Shown here: in pieces, positions 62,626 to 64,000 of the stretch
Layout: every line of letters begins with the position of its first letter
How positions within the stretch are numbered: the first letter of the stretch is position 1
Assembly (NCBI GenBank): GCA_037074765.1
Contig: JBAMDO010000190.1
Coordinates: 42,716-106,715 of the forward strand
DNA: 64,000 nt
Direction of reading: 5' to 3'
From: Mansonella perstans
Lineage: Eukaryota > Nematoda > Chromadorea > Rhabditida > Onchocercidae
The notes under the pieces: generated by a model
Told to the model about the DNA's origin: nothing
Databases searched by the model: none
The model's input: the letters and a program-made list of their open reading frames with translations, nothing else
Position numbers and translations under genes: made by a program

Positions 62626-63311
62626 AGATGCTAAAACAATTAATTATTAATTCAATCTTTTCATTCTTTTTTTTTCTCTTCCATTTTAGAATTTCAAAAA
62701 CTTTTGATCTTCTAATCATTTTTAGTTTGCCATTTTCCATTTTCATATCCATTTGATCCATTTAAATCGAGTGCATTTGAATTTCATTCATGCATTTTAA
62801 AATTTTCAATTGTTGATTAATCAATTTTTGCAAAGAAATAGAAATTAGGCCAACAACATACACACTGCCAACATGTTGTATAATTTAAATAACGAATAAG
62901 AGGAAAGAGAGAAAAGGGAAATGTTGCAATTAGTTGTAGGAAAATTTTTGCAAAAATTAAGTTAATTAACGATGATTTAATTACTTCAACAAGTAGAATG
63001 TTATTTGTTTTAGTCCATGATAAATGTACACACAGGTAAATTAAATTAATTAACGATGATTTAATTAGCTCCAACAGAAATCCATGATAAATCACATCAC
63101 ATAGGTTAAAGGAAAGCAAAGTTCCATACATTCTGCAACACATAAATCATACAAAATTACACCAGGAAATACCAGATGATACATTTAAATCACTTCTCCA
63201 GAAATTCTCGTTCAATTATCGATCGATCAATTCAAATTGGTTAATTTAGTTAGTCAATCATTCATTCAATCAATCGGTCAGTTAGTCAGTCAGTCGGACT
63301 ATTGAAATTAC

Positions 63312-63346
63312 CTTGCTCCATATAATCCCACTTTCCCAAATTTCAT
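63312..63346 (-). other. Possible alternative first exon of the BAR gene
   Basis: On the minus strand an ATG at 63346 opens MKFGKVGLYGA plus two bases and meets a good donor (gtaatt). The phase (2) fits the acceptor at 59029. Composition is more protein-like and GC-richer than the flanks. Use would give an N-terminus MKFGKVGLYGASSLIDRMF and a 4.3-kb intron. It competes with the 11-nt exon at 59428-59438. Confidence 0.35.
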
Positions 63347-64000
63347 TTCTATCTATATTTTTGCCCTCATCTCTTGCCCCTTTCCCCGATCCTTCTCCAC
63401 TTCATCATCAATTACAGCATACAATATGATGATATCTGTCATCATCATTATCATTTATCATTATCATCACTATCATTAATCATTATTATCACTATCATTT
63501 ATCATTATTATCATTTCCTTTTTTTGATTAGCTAATTATATTATCCCTGACCCAATTAAGCCTTTTTTTTCCCGCATTGTTTTATTTTTTTTTTTTTAAA
63601 ACTTGACAAAATTCAATAATAATTCATTTTGTTAGGAAAATTTTTTTGTTTAGCACAAAATTAAAAATTTAACAAATTTCGCCTTTCTTTACTTCAAACT
63701 TTTCAATTTTCTATCTTTTCCTCAAATCTCTTTCTCATACACTTTCCCTTTTCCATCTTTTTTACTCTCTCCTTCATTTTCTTTTATTTTCCTTTTCATC
63801 TTTTTCTCTCTCTCTCTCTCTCTCCATATACCGGAATGGATATGAAATTAAACCGAAATCACTGATAAATTGACATGAAAAGTTCATATTACATGTAAGA
63901 ATCACAGACAATTGCAACTTAAATGTCATCCATCCATTCTTTACCAATTCTTCATCCTTTCACAAATTGCTTGCATCCAATCGTAATTACCAGATGCTAC
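63347..64000. other. Right edge, low-complexity
   Basis: ATTATC/TCATTA microsatellite at about 63430-63520 and a TC tract at 63798-63823, within pyrimidine-rich plus-strand DNA. No gene feature is supported. Confidence 0.5.

Larger units (their letters stand above)
59439..63311. other. A+T-rich region with tandem duplications, no supported gene
   Basis: About 3.9 kb with no recognisable family. A ~180-bp duplication lies at 61265-61443 and 61460-61625, a ~100-bp tandem repeat at 62330-62625, and a 30-bp repeat with core attaacgatgatttaatta at about 62962 and 63047. If the alternative first exon at 63312-63346 is used, this stretch is a large first intron of the BAR gene. Confidence 0.5.

Noticed and set aside
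62817..63143. 108-codon minus-strand open frame
   Set aside because: It contains a repeated block (LIKSSLINLI-type) created by the attaacgatgatttaatta direct repeat. Splice signals and normal amino-acid use are both missing.
1..64000. tRNA, spliced-leader RNA, microRNA and transposon scan
   Set aside because: No tRNA box pair, SL1-like sequence, known microRNA seed hairpin, terminal inverted repeat or reverse-transcriptase motif was recognised by eye. A covariance-model search (Infernal/tRNAscan) and RepeatMasker would be decisive.

Overview
The window looks like nuclear DNA of a parasitic nematode, most likely a filarial worm (clade III). It is very A+T-rich. Genes are cut into many short exons with GT..AG introns and the T-rich TTTCAG-type acceptors of nematodes. 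It carries a nematode FMRFamide-like peptide precursor and a nematode-type divergent PP1 phosphatase. There is no sign of bacterial gene organisation, and I recognised no tRNA, rRNA, spliced-leader RNA, CRISPR array or intact transposon. Species assignment is inference.

Layout. 352-1346 (+) is the 3' end of the chaperonin subunit gene cct-3. 2303-23175 (+) is a complete EPG-5 (autophagosome-lysosome tether) gene, which I could thread through 46 phase-compatible exons to a 2430-residue protein. 24109-27394 (-) is a complete seven-exon PP1-like phosphatase, convergent with epg-5. 29142-30206 (-) is a three-exon flp-16-like neuropeptide precursor with one GQTFVRFG copy. From 30.2 to 45.4 kb there is a very A+T-rich stretch with no recognisable family. 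It holds old tandem duplications and several short, GC-richer, protein-like islands. 45471-46323 (+) encodes an orphan charged protein with one C-terminal membrane segment. A decayed reading frame lies just beyond it on the minus strand (46533-46914). 51687-55545 (+) is a complete six-exon sphingomyelin-synthase-family gene. 56722-59438 (-) is an endophilin-like BAR-domain protein with two possible first exons. 59.4-64 kb holds no recognisable gene apart from the more distant of those first exons and several repeats.

Functional links. The genes are not an operon: they are on both strands and widely spaced, and they serve protein folding, autophagy, phosphatase signalling, neuropeptide signalling, sphingolipid synthesis and membrane curvature. 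EPG-5, sphingomyelin synthase and the BAR protein all act in membrane biology, but adjacency alone is weak evidence of a connection.

Limits. All exon models were built by eye from splice consensus, reading phase and remembered family features. The islands between 34 and 48.2 kb are hypotheses. They are the best place to look for something undescribed, but I saw no convincing novel multi-gene system.
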